A DNA stretch of 33,402 nt, from contig CALSCR010001148.1 of the NCBI GenBank assembly GCA_943704495.1, positions 1 through 33,402 on the forward strand, in the 5' to 3' direction. Position numbers and translations under genes: made by a program. A model generated the notes under the pieces. It was not told where the DNA came from and ran no database searches. It saw nothing but the letters and a program-made list of their open reading frames with translations. Source of the stretch: Pigoraptor chileana. Taxonomy: Eukaryota > Opisthokonta > Filasterea. Numbering within the stretch: position 1 is the first letter of the stretch; each line of letters opens with the position of its first letter. Below are positions 1 through 10,705 of the stretch, one piece after another.

Positions 1-857
1 CATCCCCGCTGCACTGGGCGTTCATTTCGGTCGGATCAATTACAATACTGGTGTACTATCCGCTCGCGTCTGTGTCGGCTGTATTGTGGCAGTCGCTCGA
101 GCCGCAGCTTGACATTCGCTACCGCCTCAACTTCTTCTTCGTCGATCCTCTCATCAAAGTCGCTCTCGTCGTTCTCCGCGTTTTCTTCACGGAGAAGCCG
201 AATGTTTACCTCTCGTTCATGGTGGTGATCGCAGCGGGCACAGCCGTGTACAACATCAAGCTGCGGCCTTGCCATCTTGCGTGGATCAACGCGGCTGTCG
301 CTGTCGGCTATATATCGGCGGCATTAACGGCGACTCTGCTCCTCATTGGCAATGCATCGTCGCACACAAAGGCAGTGTACGGAATTCCGGCCGTTTGGGG
401 CCTGGCGACAGCTGCGACATGTGTATACTTAAAGAGGATGTACCCGTTCAGTGTTATAGCGATCGTCAATCCGGTGAAAGAAAAGAGCGCCAAAGCCCGC
501 CGCCTTCTCATGTCACTCAAGAAAGTCATCACCAACCGCATGTCTGTCGTCGGAATCGCGGATGGAAGGCTTAGTGCTGCTCCGGTTCCAGCGGCACCTG
601 AAGCGCCCGCGGCTGAGCCCTCGTCAATGTGGTCTCTGCACGTGTGGCGTCAAGGCAAGCACATATCTAACTCGACGCCTGATATGGTTGATTCCGCTAT
701 GGACGTCACATTCGGATCGGTTGACAGCGTTGCTGATTCTTCGACGAATGAGAGCTTTCTTGATATAGAAATAGCGGCTTTCACTGCCATATCGCCGCCG
801 TCAACTGCGCTCAAAAAGTGGGGAGGTTCCGGAGGATGCTCATGTGGTTGCTGCTGA
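1..857 (+). CDS. C-terminal part of a multipass membrane protein (5' end outside window)
   Basis: The frame is open from the left edge (first full codon at base 3) to TGA at 855-857, so only the C-terminal ~284 residues are visible. The first two thirds hold about five hydrophobic segments: near the edge, around 150-185, 205-255, 290-345 and 375-430. They are separated by short polar loops, followed by a basic stretch (KEKSAKARR) and a soluble serine/alanine-rich tail ending in GGSGGCSCGCC. This suggests a polytopic membrane protein with a cytosolic tail. The spacing of aromatic and basic residues around the membrane helices recalls large protist membrane proteins of the Dictyostelium TmcB type, but that is a weak impression and no function is claimed. 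Part of the tail (about 606-735) recurs in decayed form downstream. The gene converges on the PP4 gene. Confidence 0.6.
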   Translation, partial: SPLHWAFISVGSITILVYYPLASVSAVLWQSLEPQLDIRYRLNFFFVDPLIKVALVVLRVFFTEKPNVYLSFMVVIAAGTAVYNIKLRPCHLAWINAAVAVGYISAALTATLLLIGNASSHTKAVYGIPAVWGLATAATCVYLKRMYPFSVIAIVNPVKEKSAKARRLLMSLKKVITNRMSVVGIADGRLSAAPVPAAPEAPAAEPSSMWSLHVWRQGKHISNSTPDMVDSAMDVTFGSVDSVADSSTNESFLDIEIAAFTAISPPSTALKKWGGSGGCSCGCC

Positions 858-1110
858 TTGAAATAGTGACTGTTCAGGGCCTCAGGGAATCCCATATGTC
901 AATTCACGGCTGCCGCATATGTAACGGACGTGAGGTCATGTCGGACGGAAGCAGTCTGGCTGCGGCGGCGCCCTCATCGATGTGGTCTCTCCAAGCTTGG
1001 CGACAAACCGAAACCGCCCCGAGCACACATCCATCGGCAACTCGATCCTGACGTTGTTGTGAATTCCAACATGGACGTAACGTTCGGATCGGTCCGCAGT
1101 ATTGCAGAAA
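606..1110 (+). repeat. Imperfect direct repeat of the membrane-protein tail
   Basis: The segment at about 606-735, which encodes SSMWSLHVWRQ and later MDVTFGSVDSVAD, is matched by about 958-1110, which can be read as SSMWSLQAWRQ and MDVTFGSVRSIAE. In the second copy the two matching blocks are 19 bases further apart than in the first and fall in different frames, and the copy lies after the stop codon. It looks like a local duplication of the end of the gene that is no longer translated as a unit, or an old alternative 3' end. Confidence 0.6.
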
Positions 1111-1812
1111 TGTCAGAGGGCACACGGATGCCATTGATGCGGTTTCAGACCCTGCCGACTCATCCATGTCCCCGGTTGGATTGTGCCCTTCCCAATCGGC
1201 GTGTCAGTGGCCCGATACATCACTATCTTGGAAGCACGTCTTGTTATCCGAGCGCTTCCCTCCCCAAACGGTCAACTCCAATTTCGCCCGAGTACATTCA
1301 ATTATGATAAAACAAAGCAAACGTACTGACGTTCCATTACTGTTAGTGATGACAAGTACGAACCAAATCGAGAAAAGGTACACAAAAAGAGCGCATCGTA
1401 CAGTTTTGTCAATGTTTTCCCCTCTATTGTAACGCAAAACAGAGGCTACGGCAATAATGAGCGACAAGCAACGCACACACACACACACAAACGCAGCACG
1501 CAGACAGGGCCTGGCCAATTGGGAGCGAAAACCGCAGGCTCCACAGTCCTCTCTCAGCGATTTCAAAAGTTCAAAGACAACAAACCAGATAAAATTCTCC
1601 ATGACAACGGAGACGCACAAGAGCAGCCGCACACGGGAAGATATGCCACAATTCCAGACATTAAATGACAGCAAATCGATGAATGCGCGCACAGATCAAA
1701 CGAAGAGGGCGAGCGGACTCAACGACACATTTTCACCCACCCACCCACCCCACACACACATACACTACACAAATTGCACGGGACTTGATGGCACATGCGA
1801 GATATGCGTCGT
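858..1812. other. Convergent intergenic region
   Basis: This lies between the stop of the membrane protein and the stop of the PP4 gene. It holds the decayed repeat copy (958-1110), short CA runs at 1476-1492 and 1740-1765, and otherwise unremarkable sequence. It should contain the 3' UTRs of both flanking genes. Open frames here (for example 1204-1692 on the minus strand) show no recognisable protein features. Confidence 0.5.
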
Positions 1813-4158
1813 CTATAGGAAGTAGTCAGCCTGCGGGCGCTTTGCGGGTACGCCACGCGTTTCCTGTGGGGCGGCCTCAAAGATTTTGAAGTTCTTGGCG
1901 AGATGCTCATCGAGCTCCAGAATGGCAGCGACGTTGCCGCACCTATGTGTGTATGTGTGTGTGTGTATGTATGTGTGTGTGTGCGTGCGTGCAAATGCAT
2001 GAAGAGTGTTGGTTGTGGCAAGATATGTGTTGTGATGGTAATGCATTGTTGTTCGAAGCTTCATTTTTTTCAAACAAACCTATCAATAGCTGCTTCATGA
2101 CGACAACGGTTCAATATAAATACAGACAGACTCACACACCGACACAAACACAAGCATAGATACACATACACGCTCACCACACGAATACAAACTCAAACAT
2201 AGACACACATAGTCGCGGACACAGCCAAAATTGCGCTAAAACCAGAGAGCAATAGGAGCAACACACTAATAAACGCACCTGTAGCAATAGTTCGGGGCAG
2301 ACCACACTGTGGCGACCGTGTCATTGAAGTGCATCTTATATCCCTCCATCACAAGCTGATGGGCGCGGCAGATGAGGTCGAGGCTGTTTTTCAAATTAAA
2401 CTAAGGCGGAACATGCACGAGATTAAAAAACACGATATACAAAAAGGGTCAGATATGGGCGCAAATAGATGCAGACCGTTACGGAAAACAAATGTTAGAA
2501 GGGGATTCACACCACAATGCAACACGTTCACACATACACACACACAAGCACTTGTTGTGTATGGGCAGAGCGCCATGAATGACATTGGATCCTTCATCTC
2601 TCTCTCACTCTCTCTCTCACTTACACACACACACACAACACACACTTACACAAACGCACACACTACAGTTAGCACGCCCACACACACACACACCTGTCCC
2701 GCCACATCGCTTCCAAAGAGGTATCCGGCACCACGCGGACTCACGCCCCATCCCTCAATGTCTTCCGGATCCGACCACAGTAGGTCGCACATGGCGCCGT
2801 CGTGTGGCACCTCCTGCTTTCGATCAATCGTCCGAATCTGATCCAGCGTCCCTATGCTCGGCGACAGCCCTCCGTGCACACAGAATATCTTGTCGTCAAT
2901 CAGCGCAGACAGGCTCAGGTAGTCGAATATTTCCGTGCAGTAGCGCCAGACGTTCACAGATCCGTACTTGCGCACACACTCATCGTAAAATCCGTACACC
3001 TGTGTGATCTGCCGCGACTCGTGGTTGCCCCGGATGAGCGTGATGCGGTCTGGATACCGCACCTTCAGCGCCAGGAGGAGGAGAAATGTCTCCACACTGT
3101 AAAAGCCCCGATCGACAAAATCGCCCATAAAGAGGTAGTTTGTGTCCGGCACGCGACCGCCGACCTTAAACAGCTCCATAAGATCGAAAAATTGGCCGTG
3201 GATGTCACCGCAAATCTGAGAAATAGAAGCCGTGGTGTGCGTGTGTGTGTGTGTGTACATGCGTACGTAGATGCGTTGCAGCAATTATGCGTGATTGTAT
3301 AGAGATATTAGCACGCGATATTACGCAACGAGCGTGCAACATTGTCTGAATGCATCGAATGTCAAAGCCAACAGACAACATGCGGCACAAAGAGAACAGC
3401 AGTCGCACTAATGTATATAACCACAGTCGCACTCACGTACAACAACAGCTTCACACAGCGGAATGGATAACAATGAACGCAAAGTTGGGCAGTTGCATCA
3501 CTGCAGATCAGCGCCACCCACTGTGACAGGTGAGCTGACGCGCTGCACATTGCTCTCCTCCACAAGGATTTCACGGGCCTTTGCACACAGTGCCTTGACC
3601 TCGCTTTCCTTGATGATCTCGCAGTTGCGAAGTAGCTCGATTTGCCTGAGCAGTAACATACACACGCACAGCAGCCGCCCCAATGGGTCACGAGAAAACA
3701 CACTTCAGACCACCGCAAAATGCAACATATATACAGCAATAAGGCTCGAAGCGCACTAGACATATAATAGCAACCGACGTACAACACTCACAGAAAATTA
3801 ATATGCCACGTGATGAGTCTAAAGAGAGACACGCACGACAGCCCACAGTGCACACAGAACGCACGACAAAATAAAGACGAATCGCGCCCCAACACTTGAG
3901 AAAACCAAAACTTCACAATACTGAATCACAGTGAGACAAAATTGAAACGAAATTCGCCAGAATAAACAATGAGGCGTCAAACAAGTCAAGGGATGGTATC
4001 GCGGATGCGCGCCCTGGCAACCGATCATAATGTTTCACAACATGGCCAGATCGCATGCACAGTCGAAGCTGACGCAAAAAGATAAGAGAAGCAACGAGAC
4101 CATAAAAGTCGCTTCGAGACACGCCAACACACCTGTCTAGATCCGCGGTGTCCGACAT
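1813..4158 (-). CDS. PPP4C: Serine/threonine protein phosphatase 4 catalytic subunit (PP4c)
   Basis: Five exons on the minus strand (4158-4133, 3645-3522, 3215-2694, 2400-2279, 1942-1813) join in phase to give 307 residues, the same length as human PP4c. All junctions are GT-AG. The metallophosphatase motifs are intact: GDIHG at 53-57, GDFVDRG at 81-87 and GNHE at 113-116. The two metal-binding histidines and the YRCGN region follow, and the protein ends in DYFL, the C-terminal tail whose last leucine is carboxymethylated in PP2A-type phosphatases. The start [12 protein letters not shown] and the segment [13 protein letters not shown] match PP4 better than PP2A or PP6. PP4 acts with PP4R2/PP4R3 in DNA repair, centrosome and cell-cycle signalling. 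Exon 1 is only 26 nt. Introns 3 and 4 are rich in (GT)n/(CA)n. Confidence 0.97.
1943..2278 (-). repeat. PP4c intron 4 with GT-rich 5' part and CA tract at the 3' splice site
   Basis: In the sense direction the intron begins GTGCGTTTATTAG, passes through a GT-rich stretch (plus strand 2128-2210 is CA-rich), and ends in an almost pure CA/CATA tract immediately before the acceptor (plus strand 1946-1990). The usual polypyrimidine tract is missing. The two halves are complementary in RNA and could fold across the intron. Confidence 0.6.
2594..2693. repeat. (TC)n followed by (CA)n microsatellite in PP4c intron 3
   Basis: The plus strand reads TCTCTC runs at about 2598-2620 and then CA runs up to the exon 3 boundary at 2694. 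In the sense direction of PP4c this is a (GT)n tract beginning at the 5' splice site itself, so the donor GT is one unit of the repeat. Confidence 0.75.
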
Positions 4159-4465
4159 TTTCGAGGCGGTTGTTCAAAGGTGCAAAGATGCACACCCGCT
4201 TTATAACAGCGATGCAGAAACCGCCGCGAGCGTCGAACACGTCGCGGGTGTTTCAGCCTCACGATCGGACCAAAACACGATACACCAAAGAGGCAATGAT
4301 AATGGATCGGTGCGTTTATGTTGGTGAATGTAGCCGATTGCGAGCGTCCCAACGAGCGTGCAAACTATGTGTCACTTACTGTACAAATTAATTAAATTAC
4401 GAGCTCAATGCATACCAGATGAAGCCGATGAAATATGGAGACAAAGGTTAGCGACTTTACGCAAT

Positions 4466-4612
4466 AGAGAGAGAGAGAGAGAGAGAGGGCAAGAGAGAGA
4501 GCGAGAGAGAGGCAATAGTGTGAATGTGTCGACGACGTTGAAGAGAGATGCCGAGACAGATCGAGAGACAGAGAGAGAGGGACGGGAGAGTGAGACAGAA
4601 AAGTGAGAGAGA
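4466..4612. repeat. (GA)n simple-sequence tract
   Basis: Alternating GAGAGA on the plus strand, interrupted by short non-repeat pieces (a block near 4515-4545 is unique). It lies about 300-450 bp upstream of the PP4c start codon, so the PP4c sense strand reads CTCTCT. GAGA-type tracts often mark open promoters in animals, but a role here is not shown. Confidence 0.8.
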
Positions 4613-4808
4613 CGCGTGATCGGTCGGATCCGCAAATTGAAAATATTTTTTTTTGTGATTTTGGCGAAACCATAGACATCCGGGGGATTTACGACGTTTC
4701 CGCTTTTTTTTCTGCGGTGATTTTTCCATACATTTTCTATGGATTTGTGCGAAAAATTACGCATGAAAAATAGAATTTAATTATCCGGCGCCCTTTATTA
4801 CCTAATAA

Positions 4809-4830
4809 GGACTAATAGCTTCATTAGTCC
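4809..4830. repeat. Small perfect inverted repeat
   Basis: GGACTAAT (4809-4816) and ATTAGTCC (4823-4830) are exact reverse complements around the 6-base spacer AGCTTC. They sit in AT-rich intergenic DNA. The structure could form a hairpin or be a dimeric protein site. No flanking duplication was found to suggest a transposon end. Confidence 0.55.
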
Positions 4831-5418
4831 ACTTAGCATAACCTATTATAGTGATTTATAATTATTAACACTGAGTAAGGCATATGAATAGCCGTGTATA
4901 CTGTATGTGGAATACGATAGCGAGAGAGACAAGCGAGTGTTCGGTAACAATCTTTGTTACTCATCGTTTGCCAAACCGAACCGCCAAAGTCAACCGGGAG
5001 GAAGGGCACCATACTGCATTTATTACCCCTGCATCTCACAAGCAACAAGAGGGTCCCTTGCTATTACCTACAACAGGAATAGTGTGCAACCGACAGAAAC
5101 AGAATTATATAATGTTGTTGGCTTAATTGTTATTATTGGTGGTACAACATGTCCACAGCCACAAGAACGCCAGCGGATGGTGGCGCATACCGAATACGCC
5201 ACGGGACACCACCAACCACTCTGGTCCACCCACGCACAAACCAAGTGGACATTCCACCTGCATCCCACCATTCTCACCAAACACTTCACCAACGGATAAA
5301 AAGAAAAAAAACCCACAACCAACACCATGATCATGAGATTAACAAGCGCAAAGCAAAACAAAACCACAGACACACAGGACGCGCGCACGACACGACAATA
5401 TAGGGTAGACGTCCCCGC

Positions 5419-8400
5419 TCATTCAATGAGCTGCGTGACGACACCGGTGCCGACCGTCTTGTTGCCCTCGCGGATGGTGAAGCGCGTGCCCTGCTCCACG
5501 ACGACGGGGAACATAATCTCCATGTCCACAGACGTGTTGTCGCCGGGCATGACCATCTCGACGTTCTTGGGGAGCTGGATGGACACGGTCACGTCCGATG
5601 TGCGGAAAAACATTTGCGGGCGGTAGTTGCTGACAAAGGGAGTGTGGCGACCGCCCTCTTCGGCCTTGCGCACGTAGATCTCGGCCTTGACTTTTGTGGA
5701 GCACTTGACGGTGCCTGGGGCAGCCATGACCTGACCGCGGCGGAGGTCCTCACGCTTCACACCGCGGATAAGGGCGCCCATGTTGTCGCCGGCCTCGCCA
5801 CGGTCGAGGAGCTTGCGGAACATTTCAATTCCAGTGACCTGTGTAAACCACAAGTGTGTGTGTGTGTGTGTGTGTTGTTAATTGTGATGGCAACTGGCGT
5901 GCAGGCGACACGCAACAGATAAGGTTGTGTAAAAACACACTCCGCAATACACACAGACGCACCGTTGTCTTGATAAGGTCCTTTGTGTATCCCATGATTT
6001 CGACTTCCTCGCCCTTAGTGATGACACCACGCTCAACCTTGCCAGTGACGACAGTTCCGCGTCCGGCAATAGAGAATACACCCTACACACGGCACACCAG
6101 CAGTGAATTACCAGTAATACACTTACGTGGCGGACCTCACATCTCTCAACACAGCAGCGCGGAAAATAAAGCAGACTTTACCACAACCAACAACAACACA
6201 CACAAAAACACACACACACACACACACACGCAGAGTGCAACCTACCTCGACGGGCATGAGGAACGGTTTGTCAAGCTCACGCAGGGGCTGGGGAATGTGC
6301 TCATCGACAGCCTTCAGGAGGGCAAAGATGCTCTGTTCGCCCAGCTCAGGCGTCTTATCCTCGAGTGCACAGAGTGCAGACCCACGAATGATGGGGGTCT
6401 TGTCGCCGTCATAGCCGTACTACATTGGGCAGAAACACAAAACAAAAAATCAAACAAAAGAAAACAAAGTCAACATTGAGTCAAAGAAATTGATCAACCA
6501 AGTGCACTTGATAGAGCGAACAGACAGCCAAAAGTGGTAATGGCCGTTGCGTCAGACACACGTCAATATTTCTTTCGAGGAAGCAGGCGAGCGTTGCGTG
6601 TTTACATGCAACATTAGCGACCATATTTCCCCACCGTTGCGAGAAGATCACGCATCTCCATTTCGACGAGGTCGAGCATTTCCTTGTCCTCCACCATGTC
6701 AGCCTAGAATAAAAGCAATCCAGTTGTTTCGTAGATAAATGCACCAAAAAACACAAGAATTGAAGACAAATTCCATTTCGCTTTAATAAAAAATGCTTCC
6801 GCATTGATGTAATAAAAACAAAGAATGTGCAAACTAACACACAATCCAGCAAAATAACAACACAAAAGCGGCAGCTATAGCACGCACAGAAACAAAAACG
6901 CACAAATCTCCATTCCCCACGCACCTTGTTGATGTAGACGACGATGTGGTCCACGCCGACCTGCTTTGCGAGCAGGAGATGCTCCTTCGTCTGGGGCATG
7001 CCGCCGTCCGTGCCGCTGACAACCATGATGGCGCCATCCATCTGTGCAGCACCCGTGATCATATTCTTGATGTAATCACTGTGGCCTGCACACAGTCAAT
7101 GCGCCGCACGTGCGGAATAATGTTACGTTTGTGTGGTTATATCTCCCCACGAGAACAGCATGCAAAACGCACGGGGTGGCCCATATGGCATAGTGTGCAG
7201 ATACTGATTTGGCAAGCAGTGATATCGAGCTGCCAATGGCAAAGTCGTTCACCAGTGCTTGTTACAAGTGCGTGCCTTATAATGCGACGACGGCACACAT
7301 CAAACAGCCACCGCATGATGCATGATGCATACGCAGAGTGACGGAATGCAACAAAAATGCATGAAAACACAGCAGCGCCCACACACCTGGGCAGTCAACG
7401 TGTGCGTAGTGACGCTTGTCTGTCTCGTACTCGACGTGGGCGGTGGCAATCGTGATACCGCGCGCCTTCTCCTCGGGAGCATTGTCAATGTCACCATATG
7501 CCTTGAACTTCGCCTTGCCCTGCTTGGCGAGGACTGCGCAAGAAAAGGTGATACAGGCGCACACAACATGCGATAAGCACACCAGTGCACGCATCTCGGC
7601 ACATGTAATCAACCACATGCACACAAAGACATCAAAAACACACACCAGCAGCGAGGAGTCATCCCAATTCCCAGACTTCAATCAGCTAATTTGACACACA
7701 CAACTAATTGAGGCTCAGGGGTTGTGTGCATACACACCCTTTGTGATGGCAGCGGTAAGGGTGGTCTTTCCGTGGTCGACATGTCCGATTGTGCCGATAT
7801 TGCAGTGGGGCTTTGTGCGGTTGAACACATCGGCCATGCCACGCACCTGGAAGCCTGCGAGTTCCCACCACAAACGCACACGTACACACATAGTGTTGTT
7901 CAGGAGCAGTGATAGATCCACTTCATTTAAACATCGTCAATACCGCCAACCTCCAGCAAATAAATACAGCAGATATGCACGAAAACAAGTGTGCTGCTGC
8001 TGATACGAACCGTGCTTCAAACTGGCCGGAGTGGCGAGGCTCTGTGGTGCATTGATTGGCGATAAGAACAAGATGGGGAAAGATGAGACTCACCGCACCC
8101 AGCAAGGCCACACTTATACACATACAGAGCAGCTTCCCACAAGGGATATGACAACTTTGCCACAGGCGCACACACAAACACTGTGGTCCACATATCGCAA
8201 GTATTCCAGCGTTGGCAAACCGCCGGAGCATGACAAATGAGCTCAACTATTCCCATCACAACTAACGCATCCCGAAACCACTCAAGCACACCACATCCCG
8301 ACGCACCCATGCCATCTGAACGCGGGCAGAGCCATTGCGCGTGGCCTGAACCGAAAATGCGCGCACAGAGAAGACGAGGGTTTGCGGCACAAAGGCACGC

Positions 8401-8423
8401 GCGAATCTGCTTGCAATGACCAT
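5419..8423 (-). CDS. TUFM: Mitochondrial translation elongation factor Tu
   Basis: Eight exons on the minus strand (8423-8307, 7846-7738, 7533-7387, 7085-6925, 6703-6635, 6419-6246, 6082-5963, 5838-5419) join in phase to 438 residues, close to human TUFM. The first ~39 residues ([18 protein letters not shown]...) are basic, aliphatic and free of acidic residues, a typical mitochondrial presequence. The GTPase motifs follow: GHVDHGKT (60-67), DCPG (122-125) and NKAD (177-180), the last formed across the exon 4/5 junction. Domains 2 and 3 are complete ([14 protein letters not shown] near the end). It delivers aminoacyl-tRNA to the mitochondrial ribosome. The ATG at 8423 was chosen for its good context (AGAATGG). 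ATGs at 8429 and 8489 are in the same open frame. The exon 1/2 junction is the least certain. Confidence 0.95.
5839..5962 (-). repeat. EF-Tu intron 7: paired GT (5' end) and CA (3' end) tracts
   Basis: The sense strand begins GTGCGTCTGTGTGTATTG and carries an uninterrupted (CA)n tract (plus strand TG at 5852-5874) about 14 nt before the acceptor CAG. The intron is only 124 nt, so the complementary ends are close enough to pair in the transcript. Confidence 0.7.
6196..6245. repeat. (CA)n microsatellite in EF-Tu intron 6
   Basis: CA repeats on the plus strand at about 6198-6230 lie just inside the 5' splice site of intron 6. On the EF-Tu sense strand they read (GT)n, starting about 15 nt after the donor GTAGGT. 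Confidence 0.75.
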
Positions 8424-9286
8424 TCTCATGCAATTTGGTCCCACAGCGTCGAGGATGCACAATAATCGGCGACGAGAGCAGTTCAACATTAAGACATTCT
8501 TTTATTTCTTGCGGACCCGTGCTGTGGTCGTGTGTGTGTGTGTAATGGCGAATTGTGAAGTGGTGTTTGCATCCCTTGCGGCCACTCTGCACACTCTGAC
8601 ACACACAGCTGAGAGAGAATTTTGAGTGCGAGGATCAGTTAGTATGAGTTGGTTGGAGAATGACATCAGTGTTGTCAGCCGGCAAATCAACTTGAAATAC
8701 ACCCCAAAATAATCATTAAATACGAACTCGAAATTTCAATGCTCCACTCGAGAATAGTTCGTAGGAAATTTAAATTGGAAAGGGGTGGCTAAAGTGTGGA
8801 TAAAATGCGCCGACAGTTTAGATTAAACTGTCGACCATTTCGCGCCCACCTACCCTCAAGTTTTGTATGGGGAAAGCAAGCACATGGACGCACAGCCCCG
8901 GATGGCCGACCACGTGGCGTGAAAAGCACAGACCTGTTGTGTTCCATACTGAAAAGTCATACACACACACACACACACACACACACAACACACACACCAC
9001 GCTCTCTCTTTCACCACGTCCATACACACACACACACAACGCACTCACACGCACACGCACTCACATACACACATACACACATGCACGCACACACACGCAC
9101 CGCAGACACATACGCTCAAATAATGTCTACCACCGCAGTTGTGAAAGGTCACACACTCAGACAGCGTTTCGGTTGAAGCGCGTGTAAGTAGTGTCCGTCG
9201 TGTCAGTCTGTTGACGCGCACGGCGTTTGTGTTGGAGGATGTGAGCACGGCGTGTTCTGCCAGCCACACACAAACAAAACCCAGCC
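8424..9286. promoter_or_regulatory. Shared divergent promoter region of EF-Tu and the MUL1-like gene
   Basis: The 863 bp between the two start codons must hold both promoters and 5' UTRs. The middle part (8700-8850) is relatively AT-rich and non-repetitive, while 8960-9112 is a CA-rich microsatellite. No clear TATA box or initiator was found. Both flanking genes encode mitochondrial proteins, so joint regulation is possible but is inferred only from arrangement. Confidence 0.4.
8960..9112. repeat. (CA)n-rich microsatellite
   Basis: Pure CA at about 8960-8986, then CA-rich sequence with TCTC and CACG interruptions to about 9112. It lies 175-330 bp upstream of the MUL1-like start codon. Confidence 0.85.
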
Positions 9287-10697
9287 ATGGCGCTGTGGGG
9301 TGCAGGCGTCTCGTACACACTTGCGGGCCTGTCTTACTGGGCATACCACTCGCAGCACAGGAAGATCGATGCCATACGGGTGAGTTTTCTCTTGGCCTCA
9401 CGTTATTTTTGATGATGCCATAGCCCGAACGTGGTCTATATGCAACTCTCTAAGCTCACTTTCTTATTATTCCTTCTCCATTTTTCCCACCTTGTTTGTG
9501 ATGCAAGAACAGTCTGCAGTTCAAGTCCCGATTGAAGACGCGGAGCAGCTCGTCTCATCCACCCCTGGCGGCTGCATACCATACGCAGTTGTCACTGGCA
9601 CTGTGAATGCGGACTCAGACATCTCGTGCCTTTATAACACGACACAACGAGGCGTTGCATACATTCTGACGCTGAAAGAACACAAGGCAGAGTGGTCCTC
9701 TGGAACTAAAGCTTGGTGGGTCTCATTCCCGTCGTGTGGCGCTTGTAATGTGGTGTGGCCATGAATGATGTGTGCATTTTCAAATTGTTGTTGGGCTGCG
9801 TTTGCCGCGGACACGTGCTCACCATTTTTCCGTTTCTCTCTCTCTTTGTGTTTCTGTTGCATTTACAGGCAAAATGTTGTCCGTGTCCTCAGCGAATCAA
9901 AGCGTGATGTTCCATTTTGGATTGAGCCGCCCACCGCATCGTCTTCTGCCATGGGCTCGCCTACCTCGCGAATCGCAGTGTCTGGGTGGGACAGGGCGTC
10001 CGGACTCTCCCTCCCGGTCGTCTACGACAAGTTTGAACCCGCGGCGAGCACTGCCACGCAGTCTGTTGTGGACTACATGCGGGGCGAGCTCAAGAAGGGA
10101 ATCGAGCACGTGGAGCAGGTCCTCCCACGGGGCACCCGCCTCACCGTTGTCGGCGAGCTTGCACGTGCCGCCCCGGATGTGCCACTTGCGGGAAGCGCGT
10201 CTGTGTCTGCGTTGACTGCGACGGTCACTGTCATACGCCCACCCTCAAATGGCACTGCTTACTATGCGTCGACGCGCGGGATTGACGTCATTATCGAACA
10301 GGAGGTGGCCTCGTCGACCGTGTGGAAATGGGTCGGGGTCGCGTGTGCGGCCGTTGGCTCTGCATTTATTCTGTATCGCCTCAAGAGAGTGTACAGTGCG
10401 TGGCGGGAGTCTCGCAAGCGGGATGAAATGCGGCGGGAGATGGAGCGCCTTCGCCGCGAGGCACTGTCGCCATCCACATCCCCATTGTCCTCGTCCCCTT
10501 CGACGGCAGCTCCAAAGCCCAGCGGCGGTGGTAGCGAGGGATCCCTCTCTGACTGCGTCGTGTGTTGGTCGCGCCCATCGAACGCCGTGCTCCTCGACTG
10601 CGGCCACCTCTGCGTCTGTGCCGAGTGCTCGGAAAATCTCACGCAGTGTCCCCTGTGTCGCGGCACTATTGCGAGGGTCGTGCGTGCGTTCACGTGA
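9287..10697 (+). CDS. MUL1: MUL1-like mitochondrial outer-membrane RING E3 ubiquitin ligase
   Basis: Three exons (9287-9379, 9513-9715, 9869-10697) give 374 residues; human MUL1 has 352. The start ATG sits in a strong context (GCCATGG). A hydrophobic segment at about 2-21 is the first membrane anchor. The intermembrane part follows, with the family patterns CIPYAVVTGTV and YILTLKEHK and a region with VYDKFEP and GTRLTVVGEL. A second membrane helix lies at about 251-272, then a basic/charged linker. The C-terminal C3HC4 RING is at about 328-366 (CVVC, CGH, CAEC, CPLC). MUL1 proteins ubiquitinate or SUMOylate mitochondrial dynamics factors with the RING facing the cytosol. The exon 2 acceptor (at 9513) was chosen to keep phase 0. 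The gene is divergent from mitochondrial EF-Tu. Confidence 0.93.
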
Positions 10698-10705
10698 GCG
10701 GGTGC

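Larger units (their letters stand above)
4159..5418. other. Intergenic region between PP4c start and EF-Tu stop
   Basis: This holds the PP4c promoter and 5' UTR at its left end and the EF-Tu 3' UTR at its right. Notable contents are a long GA-rich simple repeat (4466-4612), a run of T at 4648-4656 and another at 4703-4712, an AT-rich stretch at 4770-4880 and a small perfect inverted repeat at 4809-4830. Open frames at 4884-5403 show no family resemblance and no paired splice sites. Confidence 0.5.

Noticed and set aside
1204-1692. 162-codon open frame on the minus strand between the membrane-protein gene and PP4c
   Set aside because: It has no recognisable domain, hydrophobic stretches come from CA/TG-rich DNA, and it lies where two 3' UTRs should be.
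4392-4764. Overlapping minus-strand frames rich in Ser and Leu
   Set aside because: They are translations of the (GA)n tract; no protein signal is independent of the repeat.
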